Shown piece by piece: positions 21,186-32,740 of a stretch of 64,000 nucleotides of DNA (the stretch's first letter is position 1; each line of letters starts with the position of its first letter). A program made the position numbers and the translations under genes. This DNA is from Homarus americanus (taxonomy: Eukaryota > Arthropoda > Malacostraca > Decapoda > Nephropidae): NCBI RefSeq assembly GCF_018991925.1, contig NW_024737042.1, positions 15,646,773 to 15,710,772 of the forward strand, read 5' to 3'. The notes under the pieces are model-generated. The model made no database searches, had not been told where the DNA came from, and saw only the letters and a list, made by a program, of their open reading frames with translations.

Positions 21186-24100
21186 CAACAGGTAAACCAT
21201 CAGATAAACCATCAGATAAACCATCAGGTACACCATCAGGTAAACCATCAGATAAACCATCAGATAAACCATCAGGTAAACCAAAAGGTAAAGCACCAGG
21301 TACACCATCAGGTAAGCCATCAGGTACAACATCAGGTAAGCCATCAGGTACACCATCAGGTAAACCATCAGGTACACCATCAGGTACACCATCAGGTAAG
21401 CCATCAGGTACAACATCAGGTAAGCCATCAGGTACACCATCAGGTACACCATCAGGTAAACCATCAGGTACACCATCAGGTACACCATCAGGTACACCAT
21501 CAGATAAACCATCAGGTACACCATCAGGTAAAACATCAGGTAAAACATCAGGTACACCATCAGGTACACCATCAGATAAACCATCAGGTACACCATCAGA
21601 TAAACCATCAGGTACACCATCAGGTACACCATTAGGTAAAACATCAGGTACACCATCAGGTAAAACATCAGGTACACCATCAGGTACACCATCAGATAAA
21701 CCATCAGGTAAACCATCAGGTACACCATCAGGTACACCATCAGGTAAACCATCAGGTAAACCATCAGATACACCATCAGGTACACCATCAGGTACACAAT
21801 CAGGTAAACCATCAGGTACACCATCAGGTAAACCATCAGGTACACCATCAGGTAAACATCAGGTAAACCATCAGGTACACCATCAGGTACACCATCAGGT
21901 AACCATCAGGTACACCATCAGGTATCATCAGGTACACCATCAGGTACACATCAGGTAAACCATCAGGTAAAAGCATCAGGTACACCATCAGGTAAACCAT
22001 CAGGTACACCATCAGGTACAACATCAGGTAAACCATCAGGTAAAGCATCCAGGTACACCATCAGGTACACCGTGATTAAAACATCAGGTAAACCATCAGG
22101 TACCATCAGGTACCATCAGGTACACCATCAGATAAACCATCAGGTACACCATCGGTACACCATCAGATAAACCATCAGGTACACCATCAGATACATCAGG
22201 TACACCATCAGTATAAACCATCAGGTACACCATCAGATAAACCATCAGGTACACCATCAGGTAAGCATCAGGTACCATCAGATAAACCATCAGGTACACC
22301 ATCAGGTACCATCAGGTACATCAGGGCCATAAGGTCACCATCAGATAAACCATCAGGTACACCATCAGATAAACCATCAGAAGACCATCAGATAAACCAT
22401 CAGGTAAACCATCAGGTAAAACATCAGGTACACCATCAGATAAACCATCAGGTACACCATCAGTAAACCATCAGATAAACCATCAGGTACACCATCAGGT
22501 ACACCATCAGGTACACAATCAGTTGGTACATGGTAAACATCAGATACACCATCAGGTAAAACCATCAGGTACACCATCATCGGGTAAAACATCAGGTACC
22601 ATCAGGTACACCATCAGGTGCTATCAGGTACACCATCAGTAAAACATCAGGTACACCATCAGGTAAACCATCAGGTACACCACAGGTACACCATCAGATA
22701 AACCATCAGGTACACCGACCATCAGGTAAGCCATCAGGTACACCTCAGGTACACCATCAGATAAACCATCAGGTCACCATCAGATAAACCATCAGGTACA
22801 CCATCAGGTAAACCATCAGGTACACCATCAGATAAACCATCAGGTACACCATCAGGTAAGCCATCAGGTACACCATCAGGTACACCATCAGGCATGGTCA
22901 CCATCAGGGTAAACCATCAGGTACTATCAGATAAACCATCAGGGCACCATCAGGTACACCATCAGGTACACCATCAGGTAAACCATCAGGTACACCATCA
23001 GATAAACCATCAGGTACACCATCAGGACACCATCAGGTACCATATACACCATCAGGTAAACCATCAGGTACACCATCAGATAAACCATCAGGTACTAGGT
23101 GCCATCAGGTACACCATCAGGTACACCATCAGGTACACCATCAGATAAACCATCAGGTACACCATCAGATAAACCATCAGGTACACCATCAGGTAAACCA
23201 TCAGGTAAAACATCAGATAAACCATCAGGTACACCATCAGGTAAACCATCAGGTACCATCGGTACACCATCAGGTACACCATCAGATAAACCATCAGGTA
23301 CACCATAGAAGACCATCAGGTACACCATCAGGTACCCATCAGGTAACCATCAGGTACACCATCAGGTACACCATCAGATAAACTATCAGGTACACCATCA
23401 GGTACACCATCAGGTAAACCATCAGGTACCATCGGTAAACATCAGGTCACCATCAGGTACACCATCAGATAAACCATCAGGTACACCATCAGGTAAACCA
23501 TCAAATTTCCATCAGGTACACCATCAGAAAACCATCAGGCACCCATCAGTGCCATCAGGTACACCATCAGGTACAACACCATCGAAAACCATCAGGTACA
23601 CCATCAGGTACATCAAGCCATCAGGTGACACCATCAGGTACACCATCAGATAAACCATCAGGTACACCATCAGGTAAAACATCAGATAAACCATCAGGTA
23701 CACCATCAGGTAAACCATCAGGTACACCATCAATAAACCATCAGGTAAACCATCAGGTACACCATCAGATAAACCATCAGGTACACCATCAGGTAAAACA
23801 TCAGGTACACCATCAGATAAACCACGGTCAACATCAGATAAACCATCAGGTAAACCTCAGGTACACCATCAGGTACACCATCAGATAAACCATCAGGTAC
23901 ACCATCAGGTACACCATCAGGTACACCATCAGGTAAACCATCAGGTAAACCATCAGGTACACCATCAGGTAAACCATCAGGTACACCATCAGGTAACCAT
24001 CGGTACACCATCAGGTACACCATCAGGATACACCCATCAGGTACACCATCAGGTACACCATCAGGTACACCATCAGGTAAGCCATCAGGTAGATCATCAG

Positions 24101-24762
24101 GTACACCATCAGATAAACCATCAGGTACACCATCAGGTAAGCCATCAGGTACACCATCAGGTACACACCATCAGTTAAACCATCAGGTACACCATCAGAT
24201 AAACCATCAGGTACACCATCAGATAAACCATCAGGTACACCATCAGATAAACCATCAGGCACACCATCAGATAAACCATAGGGTACACCATCAGGCAAGC
24301 ATCAAGTACACCATCAGGTACACCATCAGATAAACCATCAGGCACACCATCAGGTAAGCCATCAGGTACACCATCAGGTACACCATCAGATAAACCATCA
24401 GGTAAGCCATCAGGTACACCATCAGCACCATCAGTTAAACCATCAGGTACACCATCAGATAAACCATCAGGTACACCATCAGATAAACCATCAAGTACAC
24501 CATCAGATAAACCATCAGGTACACCATCAGATAAACCATCAGGTAAGCCATCAGGTACACCATCAGGTACACCATCAGATAAACCATCAGGTACACCATC
24601 AGGTAAGCCATCAGGTACACCATCAGGTACACCATCAGATAAACTATCAGGTACACCATCAGATAAACCATCAGGTACACCAACAGATAAACCATCAGGT
24701 GCCACCATCAGATAATCCATCAGGTACACCATCAGGTACACCATCAGGTACACCATCAGGTC
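21186..24762. repeat. 12-bp minisatellite CCATCAGGTACA, about 3.6 kb
   Basis: Nearly 300 copies of a 12-bp unit in a few types: CCATCAGGTACA, CCATCAGGTAAA, CCATCAGATAAA and CCATCAGGTAAG, plus rare ACATCAGG forms. The first 650 bases and the last 400 keep an exact 12-bp period. The middle (about 21850-24000) is full of 1-4 bp indels. Since 12 bp is four codons, frames read SGTPSGKPSDKP on plus and VYLM repeats on minus. Neither has flanking coding sequence or a start context. Confidence 0.95.
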
Positions 24763-24929
24763 TCAGGAGTAAATAAATAAAATCAACAAGGAAAAGGTAC
24801 TGTCAGGTGAAGCGATGTCTGTGGCTACAGGTGAGTCAGAGCCTCCTAGGACTGTGTTGATGAGACAAAGTGCAGAAATATATCTTTCAGCTTATACGTC
24901 CACTGTCAAGGTGTGTGTGTGTGTGTCCT
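24763..24929. other. Short unique spacer between arrays
   Basis: Unique sequence with a short GTGT run (24910-24927). The array-adjacent TCAGGTGA and CAGGTGAGTC look like splice-donor or E-box motifs, but no exon is defined. Confidence 0.4.
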
Positions 24930-25092
24930 TCCAGGTGATGGGGTGGAGGAGGGGGGTGGAGGTGTTCTTGAAGGAGGTACTGGGGGGGTGGGTGGAGGTG
25001 TTCTTGAAGGAGGTACTGGGGGTGGAGGTGTTCTTGAAGGAGGTACTGGGGGTGGAGGTGTTCTTGAAGGAGGTACTGGGGGGTGGAGGCAT
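24930..25092. repeat. 30-bp tandem array GGAGGTGTTCTTGAAGGAGG
   Basis: Four copies of a 30-bp unit (the 20 bases given plus TACTGGGGGT), the first two separated by an extra GGTGGG-type insertion. The 30-bp period is ten codons, so frames are open on both strands (VEVFLKEVLG on plus, TSFKNTSTPS on minus). Confidence 0.93.
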
Positions 25093-25296
25093 TATTTATA
25101 CTAAACATGTTTTATCTGTTTACATTTTCCTCAGAGACCGTGTTGAAGGGTGACAACTTCCTCACACTCAAGGTATTATGATAACTTAGTTCAGTGACTA
25201 TTGTGCTCACCTGCTGAAGAGTTAGTAGTGGACATTGTTTATATCTCAAGAAGGTATACTGCAAGAGCTTCGAAACCAGTACTAAACACGTCATAT

Positions 25297-25411
25297 TACC
25301 TAACCTAACTTAACCTGACTTGAACTGACGTGCTCTAACATAACCCAATCTTCCAACTTTTCTTAATCCTAACCTAACCTAACTCCCAACCTAACCTAAC
25401 CTAACCTAACA
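25297..25411. repeat. Interstitial telomere-like (CCTAA)n tract
   Basis: Two clusters of AACCT/CCTAA repeats with variants sit around a short unique spacer. TTAGG is the canonical arthropod telomere unit, so this resembles an interstitial telomeric sequence. Confidence 0.7.
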
Positions 25412-25529
25412 CGAAAGCTACTGGCTCGGACCCCAAGAATACGTCACTGTAGTAAGGTTATTGATCGCCCCGACAAGAGGTCAATAACCTATTCTGAAGT
25501 GCGCTCCATTGCCCTCGGAGTGTGGAGCG

Positions 25530-25637
25530 ATGTGTGTGGACGACGTGGCTCCTTCCTGCTGCTCATGGTGGTGGAGTTACGAGGGCGTGAAGCACCTGCG
25601 GGAAGGGCTCAGGACAGGAGCTGGCGACAAGTGGTGA
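25530..25637 (+). other. Possible small exon or short ORF, GC-rich
   Basis: In an AT-rich area this GC-rich stretch holds an ATG at 25530 and a 35-codon frame (MCVDDVAPSCCSWWWSYEGV, then KHLREGLRTGAGDKW) ending in TGA. A good 5' splice-site match (GTG|GTGAGC) overlaps the stop at 25632-25640, so the frame might splice before terminating. No family is recognised. GC content and lack of repeats are the only positive signs. Confidence 0.2.
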
Positions 25638-25678
25638 GCGTGAAGACCCTGTATCTAGTTGGTGATGACTGCCAGTAA

Positions 25679-25701
25679 CAGAGAGAGAGAGAGAGAGAGA
25701 G
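25679..25701. repeat. (GA)n microsatellite
   Basis: Short pure GA run. Confidence 0.9.
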
Positions 25702-25816
25702 TGAAGGTCGTTACTATGATAAACTACCTTGACTTAATAGCCGACACAATTGCAACATTCACAAGGTCAAATATACACACTGAGATAACCTCCAGAGCTG
25801 CTATATAACTAAGGTC

Positions 25817-25829
25817 AGGTCAAAGGTCA
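25817..25829 (+). promoter_or_regulatory. Perfect DR1 nuclear-receptor-type element
   Basis: AGGTCAAAGGTCA consists of two AGGTCA half-sites with one base between them. It is preceded by an overlapping AAGGTCA (25811-25817). DR1 is bound by RXR/USP- and HNF4-type receptors (established knowledge). Function here is unknown. Confidence 0.35.
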
Positions 25830-25897
25830 CAATATGGCATCTCTCTTGACCATAGTGACACTAATACATTATACCTTTCAACTTCTGGTCTTAGAGA

Positions 25898-26890
25898 GGA
25901 GTTAAAGAAAAAAGACCTTATTATCAAGATGAAATTAAGGTCAATATCCCATTCTATTTCGCTACAGTATAACCTAACAGGAGTTAAAGAAAAAAGACCT
26001 TATTATCAAGATGAAATTAAGGTCAATATCCCATTCTATTTCGCTACAGTATAACCTAAACCCAGGAGTTAAAGAAAAAAAAGACCTTATTATCAAGATG
26101 AAATTAAGGTCAATATCATTCTATTTCGCTACAGTATAACCTAAACCCAAGAGGTTAAGAAAAAAGACCTTATTATTAAGATGAAATTAAGGTCAATATC
26201 CCATTCTATTTCGCTACAGTATAACCTAAACCCAGGAGTTAAAGAAAAAAACCTTATTATTAAGATGAAATTGGTCAATATCCATTCTATTTCGCTACAG
26301 TATAACCTAAACCCAGGAGTTAAAGAAAAAGACCTTATTATCAAGATGAAATTAAGGTCAATATCATTCTATTTCGCTACAGTATAACCTAAACCCAGGA
26401 GTTAAAGAAAAAAGACCTTATTATCAGGATGAAATTAAGGTCAATATCCCATTCTATTCGCTACAGTATAACCTAAACCAGGGTTAAGAAAAAGACCTTA
26501 TTATCAGGATGAAATTAAGGTCAATATCATTCTATTCTTTGGATTTAACCTTAAACCCAGGAGTTAAGAAAATAGACCTTATTATCAAGATGAAATTAAG
26601 GTCAACATCATTCTATTTCGCTACAGTATAACCTAAACCCAGGAGTTAAAGAAAATAGCCTTATTATCAAGATGAAATTAAGGTCAATATCATTCTATTC
26701 GCCACAGTATAACCCAAACCCAGAGTTAAAGAAAATAGACCTTATTATCAAGATGAAATTAAGGTCAATATCCCATTCTATTTCGCTACAGTATAACCTA
26801 AACCCAGGAGTTAAAGAAAAAAGACCTTATTATCAAGATGAAATTAAGGTCAATATCCCATTCTATTTCGCTACAGTATAACCTAAACCC
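25898..26890. repeat. ~83-bp satellite, 12 copies
   Basis: The unit contains GGAGTTAAAGAAAAAAGACC, TTATTATCAAGATGAAATTA, AGGTCAATATC and CGCTACAGTATAACCTAAAC. Starts fall near 25898, 25980, 26065, 26147 and then every 80-87 bases. Divergence is low, mostly short indels in A runs. Every unit carries AAGGTCA, and many carry the telomere-like AACCTAAAC. Confidence 0.95.
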
Positions 26891-27044
26891 ACAAACATCC
26901 ATTATGGCACAACCCATTACACTACAGCTACAGTAAACACACCACATGCATTCCACAGTGTATTTTGGTCACTGTTTTAAATCACTGTAGACGTTGGTTT
27001 AACTCCATGAAGATGATGGTTTAATCCTTTGAGGAGGAGGATGG

Positions 27045-27045
<1 letters not shown>
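26891..27045. other. Unique spacer
   Basis: Unremarkable AT-rich sequence between the 83-bp satellite and the ATT repeat. Confidence 0.4.
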
Positions 27046-27120
<75 letters not shown>

Positions 27121-27176
27121 GTTATCGTTATTAATGTCATCACCATCATTATTATTATTATCATCATCGTTGTTAT
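27046..27176. repeat. (ATT)n microsatellite
   Basis: A pure ATT run to about 27120, then degenerate ATT/ATC to 27176. The minus frame reads poly-Asn. Confidence 0.95.
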
Positions 27177-27276
27177 AATGCCTCAACAGGGTGTGAACCT
27201 TTCTTTTAAAGATTAATTTCTGGGGACCGCCTCTGGAAATTCCTTGTGTTATGTCATGACCTGCTCACACTCACCT

Positions 27277-27480
27277 TCACGCCCACCTGCATTAAATCAC
27301 GCCCACCTGTTTAACCACGCCCATTTGTTCAAATCCACGCCACATGTTCTAAATCACGCCCACTTGCTTCGAAATCCACCCACCTGCTCCACTACACACA
27401 CACCCTCCCACACACAAACACACACACACACTCACTCACCCCCAAATTCCACCTACCCACACTCACCGACACACACGTTA
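27277..27480. repeat. ~20-bp array CACGCCCACCTG plus (CA)n
   Basis: About five to six units of CACGCCCACCTGNTNNAAAT with decay, then CACACA-rich sequence to 27480. Confidence 0.8.
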
Positions 27481-27529
27481 TCAAACTCGACTGAAAAAAT
27501 AATGGTGGAAAAAAGGCCTGCATATCAAG

Positions 27530-30500
27530 TGATGTAGGAGGGGTGGGAAGGTGTGGAGAGGGGTGAGGTGAGGAAGGGGAGGAAGGTGGGGAGAGGGGGA
27601 AGGAAGAGTGTGAGAGGGTGAGGAAGGTGGGGAAGAGGAGGGGTGGGAGGAAGTAGATGGGAGAGGTGAGAGGGGTGAAGAAGGGTGAGGAAGGTGTGAG
27701 AGGTGAGGAAGGGTGTGAAGGGTGAGGAAGGGGTGAGAGGGTGTGGAGAGGGGTGAGGAAGGAGAGGTGTGAGAGGGGTAAAGGTGAGAGGGTGAGGAAG
27801 GTGTAGAGGGTGGAGAGGGGAGGAAGGGTGAGGGAGGGTGAGAGGGTGAGGAAGGGGTGAGAGAAGGGTGGGAGGAGAAGGGTGGGAGAGGTGAGAGGGT
27901 AAGAAGGTGTGGAGAGGGGTGAGGGAAGGGGTGTAAGAGGGTGTGAGAGGTGAGGAAGGTGAGAGGGGTGGGGAGGAAGGGTGGAGAGAAGGAGAGGGTG
28001 GGAGAGGGTGATAGAGGGGAGAGGAAGGGTGTAGAGGGTGAAAGGGTGAGGAAGGGGTGTGGGAGAGAGGGGTGAGGAAGGGGTGAGAGGTGAGGAAGGG
28101 TGTGGGAGAGGGTGTGAGAGGTGAGAAGGGAGGAGAAGGGTGTGAGAGGTGTGAGAGAAGGGAGAGGGTGAGGAGAGGGTGTGAGAGGTGAGAAGGGTGT
28201 GAGGAGGTGGGAGGGTGAGAAGGGGTGTGGGAGAGGTGAGGAAGGGTGTGAGAGGGTGAGGAAGGAGATGGTGAGAGGGTAGAGGAGTGTGAGAGGGAGG
28301 AAGGGGTGAGAGGGGTGAGAAGGTGAGAGGGTGAGGAAGGGGTGAGATAAGGAGAGGGTGAGGAAGGGTGTGAGGGGTAGAGGGGTGAGGAAGGGGGAGA
28401 GGGGTGAGGAAGGTGTGAGATAAGGAGGAAGGGTGAGAGGGTGAGAGAGAAGTAGAGGGGTGTAGAGGTGAGAGGTGAAGAAGGTGAGAGGGTGTGAGAG
28501 GGTAGAGGAAGGGTGAGGAAGGGTGGGAGAGGGTATGAAGGGGGAGAGGGGTGAGGAAGGGTGTGAGAGGTGAAGGGGTGGGAGGAGAGGGAGAGGGGTG
28601 AGAGGGTGGGTGAAGGGGTGTGAGAGGGTGAGGAAGGGTGTGAGAGGGTGGAGAGGAAGGAAGGTGAGAGGGGTGAGAAGGTGAGAGGAAGGAAGGGGGG
28701 AGAAGGAGAGAGGGAGAAGGGAGGAAGGGAGGTGAGGAAGGGTGTGGGAGAGGGTGAGAGGGTAAAGGGGAGAGGGTGAGGAAGGGGGAGGGGTGTGAGA
28801 GGTGGGAGAGGGGTGAGGAAGGGTGTGAGAGGGGTGGGAGGAGGTAGGAAGGGGTGAGAGGGGAGGAAGGTGAGAGGAGGAAGGGGGTGAGAGGGTGAGG
28901 AAGGTGGGAGAGGGGAAGGTGAGAGGTAAGAAGGGGTGAGAGGTGTGAGAGGTGAGAAGGTGAGAGGGGTGAGGAAGGTGTGAGAGGGGAGGAAGGGTGA
29001 GAGGTGAGGAAGGGGGAGGGGTGAGGAGGTGAGGGAGGAAGGGTGTGAGAGAGGGAGGAGGAAGGTGTGAGGAGGTGAGGAAGGTGAGGAAGGTGAGAGG
29101 GGTAAGGAAGGGTAGAGGTGTGGAGAGGTAAGGAAGGGTGTGGAGAGGGGGTGTGAGAGGGTGAGGAAGGGTGGAGAGGGTGAGGAAGGTGAGGAAGGTG
29201 TGGAGAGGGTGGAGGGTGGAGGAAGGGTGAGAGGGTGAAGGTGGAAGAGGGTGTGAGAGGGTGAGGAAGGAGAGGGTGAGAGGGGTGAGGAAGGTGAGAG
29301 GGGTGAGGAAGGGGTGAGAGGTGAGAGGGGAAGGGGTGGGAAGGAAGGGTGGAGGGTGAGGAAGGGGTGAGAGGGTGAGGAAGGTGAAAGGGGTGAGAGG
29401 GGTAAGGAAGGGTGTGAGAGGTGAGTAAAGGGGTGAGGGAGGGTGAGGAAGGGGTGTGTGGGAGGAGGGTGAGGAAGGGTGAGAGGTGTGAGAGGGGGAG
29501 AGGGGTGAGGAAGGGGGAGAGGGTAAGGAAGGGTGGGAGAGGGTGAGGAAGGGTGAGAGGGTGTGAGAGGGGTGAGGAAGGTGAGAGGGTGAGGAAGGGT
29601 GGAGAGGTAAGGAAGGGTGTGAGAGGGGTGGAGAGGGTGAGGAAGGGTGTGGAGAGGGTGAGGAAGGTGTGGAGAGGTAAGGAAGGTGGAGAGGGTGTGG
29701 AGAGGGTGAGAAGGGTGAGGAAGGGGGAGAGGGTGAGGAAGGGGTGAGGGGAGGAAGGAGAGGTGTGAGAGAGGAGGTGTGAGAGGTGAGGGAAGGGTGA
29801 GAGGGTGAGGAAGGGGTGTGGGGAGAGGGTGAGGAAGGTGGAGGAGGGTAAGGAAGGGGTGTGGGGAGAGGGTGGAGGAAGGTGTGAGAGGTGAGAGGGG
29901 TGAGGAAGGGGTGAGGAAGGTGAGAGGGGTGAGGAAGGGTGTGGGGAGAGGGTGAGGAAGGGGTGAGGAAGGGAAAGAGGGTGGAGAGGGTGAGGAAGGG
30001 GTGGAGAGGGTGAGGAAGGGGTGAGGAAGGGGTGAGGTGTGAGAGGGGTGAGGAAGGGTGAGAGGGTAAGGGAAGGGTGGAGAGGTGAGGAAGGTAAGGA
30101 GAAGGGTGGAGAGGGGTGAGGGAAGGGTGGAGGAAGGGGTGTGGGGAGAGGTGAGAAGGTGGAGGAAGGAAGGAGAGAGGGGAGGAAGGGTGAGAGGGGT
30201 GAGGGTGAGAGGGGTGAGGAAGGGGTGAGAGGGTAAGGAAGGGTGTGGAGGAGGGAGGAAGGGTGAGAGGTGGAGGAAGGGTGAGAAGATGTGAAAGGGG
30301 TGGGGAGGAAGGTGGAAGGAGGGAGGAAGGTGAGAGGGTGAGGAAGGGGTGGAGGAAGGGTGTGAGAGGTGTGAGAAAGGGGTGAGGTGAGGAAGGTGAG
30401 AAGGTAAGAGGTGTGAGAGGTGAGGAAGGTGAGAAGGGGTGTGAGGGGTGAGGAAGGTGAGAGGGTAAAGAAGGTGAGAGAAGAGGAAGGGTGGGAGAGG

Positions 30501-31330
30501 ATGAGGGGGAGAGGGGTGAGGAAGGGGTGTGGGAGAGGGGTGAGGAAGGTGAGAGGGTGGGTAGAAGGGTGAGAGGTGAGGAAGGGTGTGAGAGGGTGAG
30601 GAAGGTGGAGAGGAGGAGGAAGGGTGAGGAAGGTGAGAGGGGTGAGAGGAGGAAGGGTGAGAGGGGTGGAGAAGGGTGTGAGAGGTGAGGAAGGTGAGAG
30701 GGTGGGGAAGGGTGAGAGGGATGAAGGTGGAGATAAGGAGGAAGGGTGAGAAGGTGAGAAGGAGGAAGGTGAGGTGAGAGGGTGAGGAAGGTGAGGAAGG
30801 GGTGTGAGAGGAAGGGTGTGAGAGGTAAGGAAGGGGTGAGAGGTTGGAGAGGGGGGAGGAAGGGGGAGGGGTGAGGAAGGGGTGTGGGGAGAGGTGGGAG
30901 GATGAGAGGTGTGAAAGGTATGGGAGGTGAAAGAGGTGGGAGGTGAAGGTGTGGGAGGGGAAGGTGTGGGGGAAGGGGAGGTGAGAGAGGTGAGGTGGGA
31001 GGATGAGAGGGTGGAAAGAAGGAGGGTGAAAGAGGGTGTGGGGAGGGTGGGAAGGGAGAGGAGGGGAGGGTGGGGTGTGGGAGGGTGAGAGGTGGAGGGA
31101 AGAAGGTGTGGGAAGGTGAAAGAGTGTGGAGGGGGTGGGAAGGTGTAGGAGGGCAGGAGGTGTGGGAGGGGTGTGGGGAGGGTGAGGTTGTGGGAGGTGA
31201 GAAGTTGGGGAGGGTGAGAGGGTGTGGGATGTGTGGTAGGGTGAGGGGGAGGGTGAGAGGGTGGGGAGGGTGAGAGGGTGTGGGAGGGTGGGAAGGTGTG
31301 GGAGGGTGAGAGGTGTAAGGGTGTGTAGGT
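27530..31330. repeat. Purine-rich minisatellite C (GAGAGGGTGAGGAAGGGGTG), about 3.8 kb
   Basis: Nearly 200 units of about 18-20 bp built from GAGAGGG, TGAGGAAGG and GTGTGAGAGG, almost free of C on the plus strand. The complement holds an uninterrupted 1,296-codon Pro/Ser/Leu/His/Thr frame, which arises because a C/T/A repeat with few A before G cannot make stops. It has no domain, signal peptide or unique flanks and is rejected as a gene. After 30900 the unit shifts to GGGAGGGTGAGAGGTG. Confidence 0.95.
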
Positions 31331-31480
31331 GTGTGATTACATATGTGCGTAATATTTATGTATTTATACATTGCGTGTGTGTATGTGTGTGTGTTTGCGC
31401 GTATTTATATGTGTATAAGTGTATTTAAATATACACATGTTTATATCATGTTCATATACTGTGTATTCTCAGTACTTTGT
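31330..31480. repeat. TG/TATG-rich low-complexity tract
   Basis: GTGTGT and TATTTATA-type repeats with short palindromes. Confidence 0.7.
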
Positions 31481-31783
31481 GTGTTTCACTGTAATAACTT
31501 TCAAAGCAAATAACACGATAAACTAAACACATGTAATATATTCAGTATCAAGGTAAGTTACCTATGTAATACTTACTCCGTGTGATATATTTCACCTGCG
31601 AAATTTTTCACATTAAAACACTTTCCAGGATAAATTATAATATAAAAGTTTTCACAGATCTTGGCAGCTTCCCTCCGGTCTCTCTCACCTTGAGTCAATA
31701 TGCTTATTAAAGGTTAATAATCCATGTGCCTAACCTGCCATAGTCAATTATATGCAAATTGTCTTGATAAGTTGATAATGTGA
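31481..31783. other. AT-rich unique sequence
   Basis: Nothing recognised. Confidence 0.4.
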
Positions 31784-32030
31784 ACTGTTGGCAGCATCGA
31801 CGAGGAGGTAGAAAGGATTGTTGGCAACATCTACAGGGGGAGGGGGAGTAAAGTGAATTGTTGGAAGTATCTATACCCTGTCAAGTGATTATTGGCAGTA
31901 TGAGGAGATAGAGGGAAATGTTGTCATTACCTTCACAGAGAGAGGTAAAGTGAATTGTTGGCAGTTCCTATAGTAGGGGTAAAGTGAATTGTTGGCAGTA
32001 CCTTCAGAGAAAGGAGGGGTAGGAAACTGT
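31784..32030. repeat. Degenerate ~45-50 bp tandem repeat (AAAGTGAATTGTTGGCAGT)
   Basis: Five or six diverged units share GAATTGTTGGCAGTA followed by CTTCAGAGAGAGG-type sequence. Confidence 0.75.
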
Positions 32031-32375
32031 ACATTTCTGCTGCAATGGGTGTTGGTAGACAGCGTCCCTAGAGGAATCGAAGCGCTTAATGAGATGCAAA
32101 CACTACTTAAGGGGGCTAAAAGGTATCGTCGTACGTCCGCCACCACTACCCAGCCACTTGATAGAACGTGTGATTGACAATACAGCTGGGTGGCTCCAAC
32201 GTCCTGCCAGTCATCCCACGTTGTCGTACGGAACTGACTGGTGGATGAGACTGACAATAATAAAGGGGTGGGAGCTAATGGTGTAGAATGTACATGTCAC
32301 ATGCCAGCACACAGAGCAGATTGGCTACACTGGTTGTATCCTTACGCTGCCGCAAGTCATCCCAAACATCGTACA
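32031..32375. other. Unique sequence
   Basis: No conserved frame or repeat found. AAGTCATCCCA-type motifs occur twice (32205 and 32345), perhaps a remnant of duplication. Confidence 0.4.
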
Positions 32376-32740
32376 GCACTGAGGGAGGGGGGGAGGGGGG
32401 GGGGAGCGGTAGTACTTACAGTATAGAGTAGTAGAAGGTGGGGGAGCAGTTTATGAGGGTAGTGTGAGGTAGGGGGAGGGTGGGGTAGTACTTATAAGGG
32501 TAGTAGAAGGGGAGGAGGATAGGATAGAATCATATATGGGAGAGTAGCAAGAGGTGATGGGAGGGAAGTACATATAGAAGGAGTAGGAGGTGGGGAGGAT
32601 GGGTAGAATAGTACTTACAGGGGGAGAGGTAAGGAGGGAGGGTGAGGTAGTACTTACAGAGGAGAGTAGTAGTAGTAGTAGTAGTAGGAGGTGGAGATGT
32701 GATGATAGGAAGTACTTATAGAAGAAGTAAGGGGAAATGT
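32376..32740. repeat. Purine-rich ~60-bp tandem repeat with GTAGTACTTACAG
   Basis: A G run at 32383-32404 is followed by five or six diverged units. Each carries GTAGTACTTA(C/T)AG plus GA-rich sequence, then AGT triplets near 32655-32680. Confidence 0.75.

Noticed and set aside
21150..21848. 232-codon VYLM-repeat ORF that looks like a membrane protein
   Set aside because: It arises from the 12-bp unit (four codons). The hydrophobicity is accidental, and the frame breaks wherever the array has indels.
21164..21958. 264-codon SGTPSGKP repeat ORF (plus), mucin-like
   Set aside because: Same 12-bp array in the other direction. No signal peptide or non-repeat domain.
26977..27186. Poly-Asn protein frame
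   Set aside because: Translation of the (ATT)n microsatellite.
27481..31371. 1,296-codon minus-strand ORF rich in Pro, Ser, Leu, His and Thr
   Set aside because: It is the complement of a GA/GT purine array. There is no domain, signal or unique sequence, and the absence of stops follows from base composition.
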